Source: JANQMY01 sp965228775
GTDB lineage: Bacteria; Pseudomonadota; Alphaproteobacteria; JANQMY01
Assembly (NCBI GenBank): GCA_965228775.1
Contig: OZ245840.1
Span: 2,232,001-2,296,000 of the forward strand
Length of the DNA: 64,000 nucleotides
Reading direction: 5' to 3'
Shown: piece by piece, positions 35,052-43,689 of the stretch
How the letters are laid out: the number at the start of each line of letters is the position of its first letter
How positions within the stretch are numbered: the stretch's first letter is position 1
Made by a program: the position numbers and the translations under genes
Notes under the pieces: model-generated
Told to the model about the DNA's origin: nothing
Databases searched by the model: none
The model's input: only the letters and a program-made list of their open reading frames with translations

Positions 35052-36155
35052 TTGAACAACAACAATAAGAAAGACGACGACACGTCGCTCCTTGAGAAAT
35101 ACGCCTATCTCGATTCCTTTGAAGGGTTGCCGTCTTCCCCCGCCCCGGTGGAAAGCGGTTTTACCGGACTTCTCAAACATGCGCGCAGCCTGGCGCCCGG
35201 TGTGGCGATCTGCCTGGTCATTGGTTTCGCCGCCATGTTCCTGTCGGACAATTATGGCGCGCCAGTGATGTTGTTCGCCTTGCTGTTGGGCCTTGGTTTC
35301 CATTTTCTGTCGGAGGAAGGACCAACGGTCGCCGGCATTCAGTTCGCCTCCCGCGACATATTGCGGTTGGGCGTTGCCCTCCTTGGGGCGCGGATCACCA
35401 TTGGGGACATTACTGATCTTGGCTGGCAATCCGTGGTGTTGGTGTTTGCGGCCGTGGGCAGCACAATCATTTTCGGCGCCTTTTTTGCGCGTGTATTGGG
35501 GCTAAGCCGAGAGAACGGTCTTCTTTCGGGCGGTGCGGTGGCCATCTGCGGCGCGTCCGCCGCGCTTGCACTGTCTTCGGTGATGCCGCGCCACCCCAAC
35601 TTGGAACGCGACACCATGATCACGGTGATCGGCGTCACCACATTGAGCACCATTGCCATGGTCGCCTACCCCGCCTTCATCAGCGGCTTTGGATTTGATC
35701 CGCATACGGCAGGAATTTTTCTAGGCGCCACCATTCACGATGTAGCCCAGGTGGTCGGTGCCGGGTATTCGATTTCCATCGAAGCGGGCGACACATCGAC
35801 CATCGTCAAATTACTGCGCGTGGCCATGCTGGTGCCTGTTGTCGTTGCATTCGGGTATCTGCTGAAGGCCCCCCGCGCGCCCGATACGCCCCGCCAACCG
35901 ATCTTGCCTTGGTTCCTCATCGGCTTTTTGCTTCTGGTGCTGATCACGTCCACAGGCTTTGTCCCGCAAATGGTCACCGATGCCCTCAGCGCCACAAGCC
36001 GCCTTTGCCTGATCACAGCCATTGCAGCGCTTGGCATTAAGACGTCATTTCAAAAATTGGCTGTGGTCGGATGGCGTCCGGTGGCTCTGATGGTGGCGGA
36101 AACGATTTTCATCGCCGCCATTGTTCTCGCGGCAATTATGGTGGGCCTTGTCTAA
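35052..36155 (+). CDS. YeiH-family putative sulfate exporter
   Basis: About 367 residues with ten or more hydrophobic helices. Family signatures include GLGFHFLSEE, RLGVALLGARI, SGGAVAICGASAALAL, GATIHDVAQVVGAGY and IAALGIKTSF, as in YeiH/PSE-family transporters. A TTG start at 35052 is suggested by GGGAAGG upstream; a TTG at 35010 is possible but has no ribosome site. The N-terminal 30 residues are polar (Asn/Lys/Asp-rich). Transport of sulfate or related anions is annotation by family and not proven. Confidence 0.82.
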   Translation: MNNNNKKDDDTSLLEKYAYLDSFEGLPSSPAPVESGFTGLLKHARSLAPGVAICLVIGFAAMFLSDNYGAPVMLFALLLGLGFHFLSEEGPTVAGIQFASRDILRLGVALLGARITIGDITDLGWQSVVLVFAAVGSTIIFGAFFARVLGLSRENGLLSGGAVAICGASAALALSSVMPRHPNLERDTMITVIGVTTLSTIAMVAYPAFISGFGFDPHTAGIFLGATIHDVAQVVGAGYSISIEAGDTSTIVKLLRVAMLVPVVVAFGYLLKAPRAPDTPRQPILPWFLIGFLLLVLITSTGFVPQMVTDALSATSRLCLITAIAALGIKTSFQKLAVVGWRPVALMVAETIFIAAIVLAAIMVGLV

Positions 36156-36160
36156 AAGGC

Positions 36161-36799
36161 TTAGCTCGCGAGAGCAGGCTCGCGTCTTCCCAAGTCGGCC
36201 CCACAGGCACGCTCAAGTCGATGCCGCGCTGAATGGTCCGCCGGGAGCGGACTTGCGCAAAGCGCCCGATAGTCCTTTCGCGTTGTTTTGCGGCTCCCCC
36301 ACGCTTGATCGTCAAGCGTCGGCAAAGCGGTTTCGTCAAGAGCGCAGTGATCCGCCAACCGGGCATAGAGGCTGACGGCCGCCACAAATGCCATGTCCCG
36401 CAAAATTTCCGCGGTCGCTGTCGGAAGAACCGGGAACCATTCCACATCCACGATCGGCCCGGCATCCACTTTTCGGACCATTTCGTGCGCTGTGGCACCA
36501 TATGTGTCCACACCATCCATTACCGCAAATGCATCCGGGTGCGATCCGGGATAAGCGGGAGAGGCTGGGTGAATGTTGTAAGGTACGGGGCCTAGCCCAT
36601 CGAGAACGCGGCCTGGAATAATCACGCTGGAGCAAAAAGAAATGAGCCGCGTATCACTGGCGCGGTCCCCCAATGCATGATCAAGCGCGTCTAGGGTCGA
36701 GACGAGTTTGACTTCGATGCGGGGATTCTTGCGCCTCAAATAGACGGCAAGCTGCGCTGACTCCGCATGGTCAGCAACGACAACAACGCGATAGGGCAC
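36161..36799 (-). CDS. Formyltransferase-like protein
   Basis: A 212-residue protein with the formyl transferase core: YNIHPASPAYPGSHP (catalytic Asn and His), followed by YGATAHEMVRKVDAGPIVD with the conserved Asp. All three residues of the N-H-D triad used by GART/Fmt-type enzymes are present. It is shorter than Fmt and has no C-terminal OB domain, so it is not methionyl-tRNA formyltransferase. It may formylate a sugar or an amine. Convergent with the YeiH gene, five bases apart. Confidence 0.78.
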   Translation of the reverse strand: MPYRVVVVADHAESAQLAVYLRRKNPRIEVKLVSTLDALDHALGDRASDTRLISFCSSVIIPGRVLDGLGPVPYNIHPASPAYPGSHPDAFAVMDGVDTYGATAHEMVRKVDAGPIVDVEWFPVLPTATAEILRDMAFVAAVSLYARLADHCALDETALPTLDDQAWGSRKTTRKDYRALCASPLPADHSARHRLERACGADLGRREPALAS

Positions 36800-36891
36800 G
36801 AACGACTCACCTGTGTACTTTTTTATTGAGCACAGGTAATCACACCCGGCTTAACTATCGGTTGAAGATCGTTAGCCTTTCGAAAGTAAGG

Positions 36892-38010
36892 TTAATTGCC
36901 GTCAAAGATTTCGGTGGCTTGACCATTGCTGTTGATCACCACATTGGCAAACCGCGCATCACCCTTCGTCTTGCTGAAAATGCCACTGTTGATGAACCAC
37001 ACCCCGGTGATGCGTTTGGGCACTTCTACATTAACGGATCGCCTGTAATCTTCAGCAACAGGGCGCGAATGCTTGTGCCAAGCGCCCAGCCCATCCTGCC
37101 CGCTTTGCAGCACGATATGCGTTTCACGCTGGTCCCACCATGGAAGCGGGCAGCGGAAACTCATTCCTTCTTGCAAATGGGGGCTCCACATCCAGGTGAT
37201 ATCCTGGCCATTGTCGAATTCGAGCGCAATGCTCAAATAATCGTGAAATTGCGCTTCGGTCTCCGGTCCCTGAGCGGGCAGCGTGTCATACCGCCATTCG
37301 AACGAGATCTCACTGTCATCCGTCAACGGAATATCAACAGGCTTCTTTACGATTCCGAAATCATAATGGGTAGTCCCGCGAATGCCGGTGCGCGTGTCAT
37401 CCTGGTACGCCCCGAAGACCTGCGCATTGCTCAGATACCAAAGATAATCAAACCCGTCCGGCAGGACCGGCGCTTCGGCCATCACCGCGTGGGCCTGGCC
37501 GAAGGGATCCAGCGGGTCTTGCGACAGCGCTCTTAGATTGTCCAACACATCGCCGCGCCAGATGACGGCCGTCGCCCGCGCATCGAACGGCACTTCCGGC
37601 CCCAACTGATCCACGGGCGGAAGAGTGCCGCGACGGTCTTCCCAAAAGAAACCCGCCCCTTTGGCCAGCAGATAGAGAACACCGTCGCTCTCGGCAGTGA
37701 ATGTGTGCTGGTCGGTGGCCAGATTGAAAACCGGGCCATCAGGACCAATCCGTCCCCAGATGAAATGACGGGGATTAAGTGGCAGAGGCAATCCGCCGTT
37801 GATCTGCCCCTCGCCAAAGATGGTGACCGACTGCCCTTTTGACACCTGCAATCCGGTGCTGCGCCAGCCCGTATGGGACGACGGAAAATCGACTATCGAC
37901 CAAGAGGCGACAGACGCCGGCGCCGATTTCAACGTGTCGTGGACAACACCGGCCTGTGCCGCGGTGCTGAAACAGAGTATCGCCAGCACGGCGAAGAAGG
38001 ATGATCTCAT
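36892..38010 (-). CDS. Secreted protein with PA-IL-lectin-like N-domain
   Basis: A 372-residue protein with a signal peptide (cleavage after AQA, residue 20). Residues ~40-130 (HTGWRSTGLQVSKGQSVTIF, VLYLLAKGAGFFWED) resemble PA-IL/galactose-binding-like modules that begin W-x-x-TG-x-x-V. The C-terminal ~200 residues (SEISFEWRYDTLPAQGPETE, FDNGQDITWMWSP, ITGVWFINSGIF) look like a second beta-sandwich, unknown. No catalytic motif visible. It lies 24 bp downstream of the gene at 38035 on the same strand. Periplasmic or extracellular. Confidence 0.65.
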   Translation of the reverse strand: MRSSFFAVLAILCFSTAAQAGVVHDTLKSAPASVASWSIVDFPSSHTGWRSTGLQVSKGQSVTIFGEGQINGGLPLPLNPRHFIWGRIGPDGPVFNLATDQHTFTAESDGVLYLLAKGAGFFWEDRRGTLPPVDQLGPEVPFDARATAVIWRGDVLDNLRALSQDPLDPFGQAHAVMAEAPVLPDGFDYLWYLSNAQVFGAYQDDTRTGIRGTTHYDFGIVKKPVDIPLTDDSEISFEWRYDTLPAQGPETEAQFHDYLSIALEFDNGQDITWMWSPHLQEGMSFRCPLPWWDQRETHIVLQSGQDGLGAWHKHSRPVAEDYRRSVNVEVPKRITGVWFINSGIFSKTKGDARFANVVINSNGQATEIFDGN

Positions 38011-38034
38011 AATTGCTTCCCGAGCGTATTTTTT

Positions 38035-38466
38035 TCAGTGCCGTGTTTTTAGACCCGCCTGCAAGCGGTCGATCGCTTCGTCGATCGTGTCTTTGGCAGC
38101 TGCGGTCACGCCCCCTTTTTCATGCTGGCGGCGGACCAGATCTTCCAGATGATCAACGATCTCATCAAGGCCATGTTCGCGCGTATAGGTCGCCTTCGAC
38201 GATTTGTAGACACGGTCCGCGTCCCCAAAGAGATTAATCCAACTGTCGGTACGACGCCCAAAAAGCAGAAGGCGATAAAACCGGTCCCCTCCTTGGGGAC
38301 CACCGGTGATCAAATCGATCGTGCCCAACACCAAGGACACGGGGCTGAGAATGATGTCCCTTAACCCATCCAGGAACAGCTTTCCTTGGAAGACCACAAG
38401 ATCCCGAATGAGCGTCCACCGGTCCGGCGCATTGCCCACATATTCGATTTCCTTACCTGTCGACAT
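38035..38466 (-). CDS. Conserved-looking hypothetical protein
   Basis: A 143-residue protein not recognised. It has a moderately hydrophobic amphipathic stretch (about residues 28-55, LFLDGLRDIILSPVSLVLGT) and a charged helical C-terminus (LDEIVDHLEDLVRRQHEKGG). No signal peptide. First gene of a likely two-gene operon with the lectin-like secreted protein and divergent from the PQQ dehydrogenase. Confidence 0.65.
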   Translation of the reverse strand: MSTGKEIEYVGNAPDRWTLIRDLVVFQGKLFLDGLRDIILSPVSLVLGTIDLITGGPQGGDRFYRLLLFGRRTDSWINLFGDADRVYKSSKATYTREHGLDEIVDHLEDLVRRQHEKGGVTAAAKDTIDEAIDRLQAGLKTRH

Positions 38467-38612
38467 GGTTCTTTCCCGCGTCTTCGCTCCCGTTTCTGCC
38501 TAAAACCGCAAATTTCCGGCATTCCAACCTGCCAGTATATTGGATTAGACTATCGTTTCTGACAAAGAATCAAAACGGGGCAAAACCAACTGCCTCTCGA
38601 GGGGAAGCCGCA

Positions 38613-40859
38613 ATGTCATCTGAGTTTCAGATCAAATTTTGGGTTTTTGGAGCCGGCATTGCGTTGCTGCTCGGCGTGAGCGGCTGCGACCAGCCCGCCG
38701 ACGAACAGGTGGAAGCGCCGGCGGCGCCAACCGAAGAGGCCGCGCCCGCGCCTGACGCCGCCGAAGCCCCGGCGGATCCTGGACTGATCATCGATGCCTC
38801 TTACATCACCGCAGCGACGCAAATCGACGGCGCCCGCGTTCAGGCCGCAGACGGCGAACCGCACAATTGGCTCGCTCATGGGCGGACTTATAGCGAACAA
38901 CGCTATTCACCGCTCGATGAAATTAATGACACCAATGTGGAGGGGCTGGGCCTCGCCTGGTCTTACGACACCAGCACGATCCGCGGCCTTGAAGCATCGC
39001 CCATCGTGGTCGACGGCATCATGTTTGCCACCGGATCTTGGAGCAAGGTTTACGCGCTCAATGCCAAGACCGGCGAAGAATTGTGGACCTTCGATCCGGA
39101 AGTGCCTGGCGAATGGGGCCGCTATGCATGTTGCGATGTGGTTAATCGCGGCGTGGCGGTTTGGAAAGGCCGCGTCTATGTGGCAAGCCTCGATGGACGG
39201 CTGTTCTCCCTCGATGCCGCCTCTGGAGAGGTGGTCTGGGAAGTGGACACCATCGACCGCAAGACGCCTTACACCATCACCGGCGCACCGCGTGTCATCA
39301 ATGGCAATGTGATCATCGGTAATGGCGGCGCCGAATACGGCGTACGCGGATATATCACCGCCTATGATGCCGAAACCGGCGACCAAAATTGGCGCTTCTT
39401 TACGGTGCCCGGCAATCCAGACGATCCGGTGGAACATCCGGAACTGGAAGCGGCCATGAAAACCTGGTCCACTGGCGGCACGGAACACAAATGGTGGGAA
39501 GTCGGCGGCGGCGGCACGGCGTGGGATTCCATGGCCTATGACGCGGACCTCAACCTCATCTATATCGGTACTGGCAATGGGGCGCCGTGGAATCGCTGGG
39601 TGCGCAGCCCGGGTGGAGGCGACAATCTTTATCTGTCCTCAATCCTGGCCTTGAACCCGGACACCGGACGCATGGCGTGGACTTATCAAACCACGCCCGG
39701 CGACAATTGGGACTACACCGCCACGCAACACATGATTCTGGCGGATCTGGAAATCGACGGTGCCGTGCGCAAGGTCATCATGCAGGCTCCGAAGAATGGT
39801 TTTTTCTACGTGTTGGACCGCGAGACGGGTGAGCTTCTGTCGGCGGATGCCTACGCCAAAGTGACTTGGGCCAAAGGCGTGGATCTGGAAACGAGCCGGC
39901 CGATTGAGAATGAAGAGCTAAGCTACAAAGACGAGGCACAAGCCATATTCCCCGGTCCCGGCGGTGCGCACAACTGGTACCCCATGGCGTTCAACCCGAA
40001 CACCGGCCTTGTGTACATTCCCGTGCATGACCAGGATTTCATTTACAACAATGATCCGAATTATCAGTATAAAGATGGTGAATGGAACACCGGCAACAGT
40101 TTCAACAAATTCATTGAGGTCTATGAAGGCCTGGGTCTCGATATTACGGGGCAGCAAGGCAAAGGCCGGCTGAAAGCATGGGACCCGGTCGCGAAGAAAG
40201 GAGTCTGGGCCCGGGACCATGTCACCGTAGTCAATGGCGGGCTGCTGACCACCGCGGGCAATCTGGTTTTCCAGGGCAGCGGCGACGGGCAGTTCTTCGC
40301 CTTCAAGGCCGATACCGGCGATGTGGCTTGGTCCAAAGAGGTGAAGACCGGCATCATCGCCCCGCCGGTGACCTATGCGGTGGACGGCGAACAATATATC
40401 GCCGTGATGGCGGGCTGGGGCGGCGGCGGTGCCGCCACCACATTCGATCCGAAACTGGCCCATCATGACTATGGCAATGACGGGCGTATCCTGGTGTTCA
40501 AACTGGGGGGCGATCCCGACGTACCGCAGCCGGAAAATCGCCGCGCGGATATTCCGGAACCGCCGGTGCTCGACGCCAGCGCCGACGCGATCGCCGATGG
40601 CAAGAAGCATTATCACCGCCAATGCGCGGTGTGCCATGGCTTGCTGGCGGTTGGGCCTTACGAAATTCCCGACCTGCGTTATTCGGACCCAAGCATTCTG
40701 GATGCCTATGAGGACATTGTCTTGGAAGGCGCTTTGAAGGACAGCGGCATGGCAAGCTTTGCGGATGCGCTGAATGCCGAACAGGTGGCAAACATCAAGG
40801 CTTATGTGATCAGCGAAGCCTGGACTCATTACAAGAAGCAGGAAGAAGCGAAAGACTAA
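38613..40859 (+). CDS. PQQ-dependent quinohemoprotein alcohol dehydrogenase
   Basis: A 748-residue enzyme with a lipobox (LLLGVSGC, Cys25) and an Ala/Pro/Glu-rich linker. An eight-bladed propeller follows, carrying PQQ features: the vicinal disulfide Cys173-Cys174 in RYACCDVVNRG, and tryptophan docking repeats such as AKTGEELWTFDPE. A C-terminal cytochrome c domain has CAVCHG (Cys671, Cys674, His675). This makes it a type II quinohemoprotein that oxidises alcohols in the periplasm. The lipoprotein anchor is unusual for soluble type II enzymes and suggests membrane attachment. Ribosome site GAGGGG upstream. Confidence 0.92.
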   Translation: MSSEFQIKFWVFGAGIALLLGVSGCDQPADEQVEAPAAPTEEAAPAPDAAEAPADPGLIIDASYITAATQIDGARVQAADGEPHNWLAHGRTYSEQRYSPLDEINDTNVEGLGLAWSYDTSTIRGLEASPIVVDGIMFATGSWSKVYALNAKTGEELWTFDPEVPGEWGRYACCDVVNRGVAVWKGRVYVASLDGRLFSLDAASGEVVWEVDTIDRKTPYTITGAPRVINGNVIIGNGGAEYGVRGYITAYDAETGDQNWRFFTVPGNPDDPVEHPELEAAMKTWSTGGTEHKWWEVGGGGTAWDSMAYDADLNLIYIGTGNGAPWNRWVRSPGGGDNLYLSSILALNPDTGRMAWTYQTTPGDNWDYTATQHMILADLEIDGAVRKVIMQAPKNGFFYVLDRETGELLSADAYAKVTWAKGVDLETSRPIENEELSYKDEAQAIFPGPGGAHNWYPMAFNPNTGLVYIPVHDQDFIYNNDPNYQYKDGEWNTGNSFNKFIEVYEGLGLDITGQQGKGRLKAWDPVAKKGVWARDHVTVVNGGLLTTAGNLVFQGSGDGQFFAFKADTGDVAWSKEVKTGIIAPPVTYAVDGEQYIAVMAGWGGGGAATTFDPKLAHHDYGNDGRILVFKLGGDPDVPQPENRRADIPEPPVLDASADAIADGKKHYHRQCAVCHGLLAVGPYEIPDLRYSDPSILDAYEDIVLEGALKDSGMASFADALNAEQVANIKAYVISEAWTHYKKQEEAKD

Positions 40860-40937
40860 TCTGTTTGTTTTTACCAAGGAGTGCGAGCGTCCATTTAGGG
40901 GCGCAGTTACCGCAAGGCAGGCAGTGCCGACATTGAC

Positions 40938-41900
40938 ATGAAGAATGGCTTCAAGATTCGATTACGGGTTAGGATTGGCAAGACGCTCAACAGTAACGCC
41001 GCTTCTATATCCCTAAGCTGCGAAGGACGCACTGTCGAACTCAAATCTGAATATCGCGACAAAGCGCTAAGAGACACTAACTGGGTAATCTTCATTGCCA
41101 AGGGATTCGAAACAGAGGATCAGGCGAGATCTTTTGGCGAGAGGTTTCGCGTACAAATCATGCTTGCCGCATTATCCGCCCGCGTCGGTGTAGACACTGG
41201 CAGCGACCAGGTGACATCTTGGATAAATGAAAACTGGGCACGGAGCATGGGACTTATCGAAAAAGATCAACGTATGCTCCCCAACATCCATGGCCTCATG
41301 GTAATCCCTGATCGTGAAACATACAGGTTTCCGTTGCTGGAGGCCGAGGCACAAGTAAACGCCTCTCCTGACCAATTGACAAAGGCAATTACAGAACTTT
41401 CCAGCACAGGCCTTTCAGACCTTGGGGATTGCATGGTGGGTGTTCGCTTGTTGAATTTGGCTCTGATGAACGCAGAACCGCTGGCGCAGGCAGTATTGGC
41501 CTTTGCTGCGGTGGAAGAACTCGGCCAGGACGAAAAATGGAGCGAACGGCAAAAAAATCGACTTGAACACCTTGCGATCGAAATCAAGAATGAAGCGGAG
41601 GAAGAAGATTCAGAGCTCCTTGAGATATCGGATTCGTTACGTCGCAGCCTTCATCGGATTGGCTTAAGACAAGGTGTGATGAGAACACTGGACCGCCTAA
41701 GTCTGAGCGAAATGAAGCGAGAATGGGATCGATTGTATGGCATTCGGAGTGGTATATTTCATGGAACCAAAATTCTATCCGAGAACGAAATCGTCAAATT
41801 CGCCCATGAAACGATAACACTCTGTACTAAGATTGTTATTGCGAACGCACGATCTGTGGACATCCCCATCCCATCAATCTTCGAAACGCGTTTCGACTGA
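40938..41900 (+). CDS. Unknown protein with C-terminal HEPN-like motif
   Basis: A 320-residue protein, AT-richer than its neighbours and with no strong ribosome site. The C-terminal ~150 residues are helical, and RSGIFH (Arg270-His275) followed by GTKILSENEIVKFAHETITL fits the R-x4-H motif of Apea-like HEPN domains, often found in RNases of defence or toxin systems. The N-terminal half is not recognised. It lies in an AT-rich islet with another HEPN-like gene at 42335. A role in RNA cleavage is inference. Confidence 0.65.
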   Translation: MKNGFKIRLRVRIGKTLNSNAASISLSCEGRTVELKSEYRDKALRDTNWVIFIAKGFETEDQARSFGERFRVQIMLAALSARVGVDTGSDQVTSWINENWARSMGLIEKDQRMLPNIHGLMVIPDRETYRFPLLEAEAQVNASPDQLTKAITELSSTGLSDLGDCMVGVRLLNLALMNAEPLAQAVLAFAAVEELGQDEKWSERQKNRLEHLAIEIKNEAEEEDSELLEISDSLRRSLHRIGLRQGVMRTLDRLSLSEMKREWDRLYGIRSGIFHGTKILSENEIVKFAHETITLCTKIVIANARSVDIPIPSIFETRFD

Positions 41901-42157
41901 CCTCACGAAACCGACCGGCAAAAATGTTCCTCGACGGGATAAGAATGAGGTTCCGCCAACGTGTCGTCTCAAGCGGCTAGCTCCTTTAGGAGCGTGTTCG
42001 ATGATACTCTTTGAATAAGACTCTTAGCGCTCAATCTACGTTTTTCCGACTAGAACCTCCCGTTTGCGCAAACTCACTCGTACAATTCTTAGCGTCCGTC
42101 CAGCTATAACATGTCACTCAAAGCGAAAACCGCTGATCGAAGATGTGAGGTGAAAAA
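41901..42157. other. Gap between the two HEPN-like genes
   Basis: About 255 bp without an ORF having a ribosome site. Composition is AT-rich. A short inverted repeat GCTAGCTCCTTTAGGAGCG is present near 41976-41994. The promoter for the downstream small ORF and HEPN gene should lie here. Confidence 0.35.
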
Positions 42158-42283
42158 ATGAAAATGCTGGTTTCGATAAGCACTGGAAAAACGTGCTTCA
42201 ATCCTACCCATAGCGAAATTGGCATTGAAGCAACCGACTTTCCATTAAAACGTTATGCCACAGGAAACGTAACTTTAACTTGA
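42158..42283 (+). CDS. Possible 41-aa small protein upstream of the HEPN/zinc-ribbon gene
   Basis: A 41-codon ORF with an ideal Shine-Dalgarno (GTGAGGTG, six bases before ATG). It starts MKMLVSISTGKTCFNP and ends GNVTLT. It is 51 bp ahead of the HEPN/zinc-ribbon gene on the same strand. No family recognised. It could be a genuine small partner protein or a leader ORF; only the ribosome site and position support it. Confidence 0.45.
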   Translation: MKMLVSISTGKTCFNPTHSEIGIEATDFPLKRYATGNVTLT

Positions 42284-42334
42284 GTTGCAAATACTGATGT
42301 CGATGTTCGATCTCGAGTCCAAGACGGTTAGTTG

Positions 42335-43318
42335 ATGAAGCAGATTCGTGACCCAGAAGACAAACTCTTTGATGCAGGGATAGAAGCGATTGCAATCGGT
42401 GTAGACGATTTTCAGAGTGAAGATCGAGGTCGCCGAGCTGCATCAATCAGAAATCTTTACGCTGGAGTCCTTCTCCTCTGCAAGCATCTCCTTGTGCAAC
42501 ACTCCCCTGAAGATAACAGACTTTTGTTAATTGCAGCCAAAACAGAATTCTTTAAAAACAAAAGAGGGGAGCTTAGGCAAACTGCCAAGGGCAATAGGAC
42601 GATCGACGCTTCCGAACTGATATCTCGACTAAACTCGATCGTGCCGGGCTTAGATACCTGCCGGTTGGAGAATTTACGTAAACACAGAAACAACATCGAA
42701 CACTATTTCTCTGACGCATCGGATCACATCCTGCTCGAAGCGTTCTTGAATGTGCAGTTGTTTGTTAGCGATCTCTTAGTTCGGTTGGGTTGCGAAAACC
42801 CTTTGGGACCAGACTGGTTCGCGTTAGTACGAAAATCAGCAGCATTCTCTGAGCGTCGTGACCTATGTCATCAGGACTTGAATAGAATCAAATGGTCTTC
42901 CAAGACTGTTGCAACTGCACTCGCTGAGTTAGACGACGCATCTATCTGCGAGTGTGGTTCAAATCATATCAAACGGAAAGACCCTAGCATTACCGAGCAG
43001 CACGAAGTCGAACTCGTGTGTATGGCCTGCGAACGCGATGTGCAATGTAAAGACCTGATTGAATCCACTCTTGGCTGGAGGTTTGGGTTCTCAGATTACG
43101 AAGCAGCCAAGAGCGGCGAGCCTTATTCGCTTTATGAATGTCCCGACTGTCAGTCCGATAATTATCTTCGGGAGGAAGAACAATGCGCCTACTGTGGCTA
43201 CGTTGAAGAGTCGGCATGTGAGCACTGCGGTGAAAGCCTAGGAATAGCGCATGCGTCTGTCGGCGACTCCATGCATGATGATTGTGCTTATATTGATTAT
43301 GTCATGTCCAAGGACTAA
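42335..43318 (+). CDS. HEPN-like protein with C-terminal zinc ribbons
   Basis: A 327-residue protein. The N-terminal ~160 residues are helical with the HEPN motif RNNIEH (Arg118-His123) after LENLRKH. The C-terminal ~120 residues carry a series of CxxC/CxC knuckles: CECGSNH, CMAC, CPDC, CAYCGY and CEHCGE, consistent with two or three zinc ribbons. This looks like an RNA-acting protein. AT-rich codon use and the neighbouring HEPN-like gene suggest an acquired islet, possibly a stress or phage-response module; no known system is recognised. Confidence 0.7.
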   Translation: MKQIRDPEDKLFDAGIEAIAIGVDDFQSEDRGRRAASIRNLYAGVLLLCKHLLVQHSPEDNRLLLIAAKTEFFKNKRGELRQTAKGNRTIDASELISRLNSIVPGLDTCRLENLRKHRNNIEHYFSDASDHILLEAFLNVQLFVSDLLVRLGCENPLGPDWFALVRKSAAFSERRDLCHQDLNRIKWSSKTVATALAELDDASICECGSNHIKRKDPSITEQHEVELVCMACERDVQCKDLIESTLGWRFGFSDYEAAKSGEPYSLYECPDCQSDNYLREEEQCAYCGYVEESACEHCGESLGIAHASVGDSMHDDCAYIDYVMSKD

Positions 43319-43689
43319 CTCTATTCTGGTCTACTCTTCTAAGTTACAGTGCACTCACTCAATTCTGGATTATCCCGCCACTTAGTGGCTCCTCACACAG
43401 ATACTACTTTGTACCGAAGGTAGACTGCAATTAGATCAACACTCTGATCCAACATGCCATTCCAACCGAAGGAACATACGCCACGCGCACGACCATTGAT
43501 TAGCGGCTTATTCCCATGTGTCTGGACAAGTTAGCGGCCTCTAGTCATTGACTGTTTCAGTCGTCCAATCTCTATTTGCCTGCACGCAAAGGCAGCCATA
43601 TGGATCTGATGTAGATAAAGACTCGCGTTTGTGCTTCTCTGTCGCATTAAGAAACTGGCAATTGGATTGGAACAATCCCGAACAACGAC
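43319..43689. other. Gap between the HEPN islet and the FMO gene
   Basis: About 370 bp in which I see no gene with a ribosome site and no clear hairpin. It is AT-rich up to roughly 43680 and then returns to the GC-rich composition of the chromosome, so it probably contains the right edge of the acquired islet. Confidence 0.4.
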
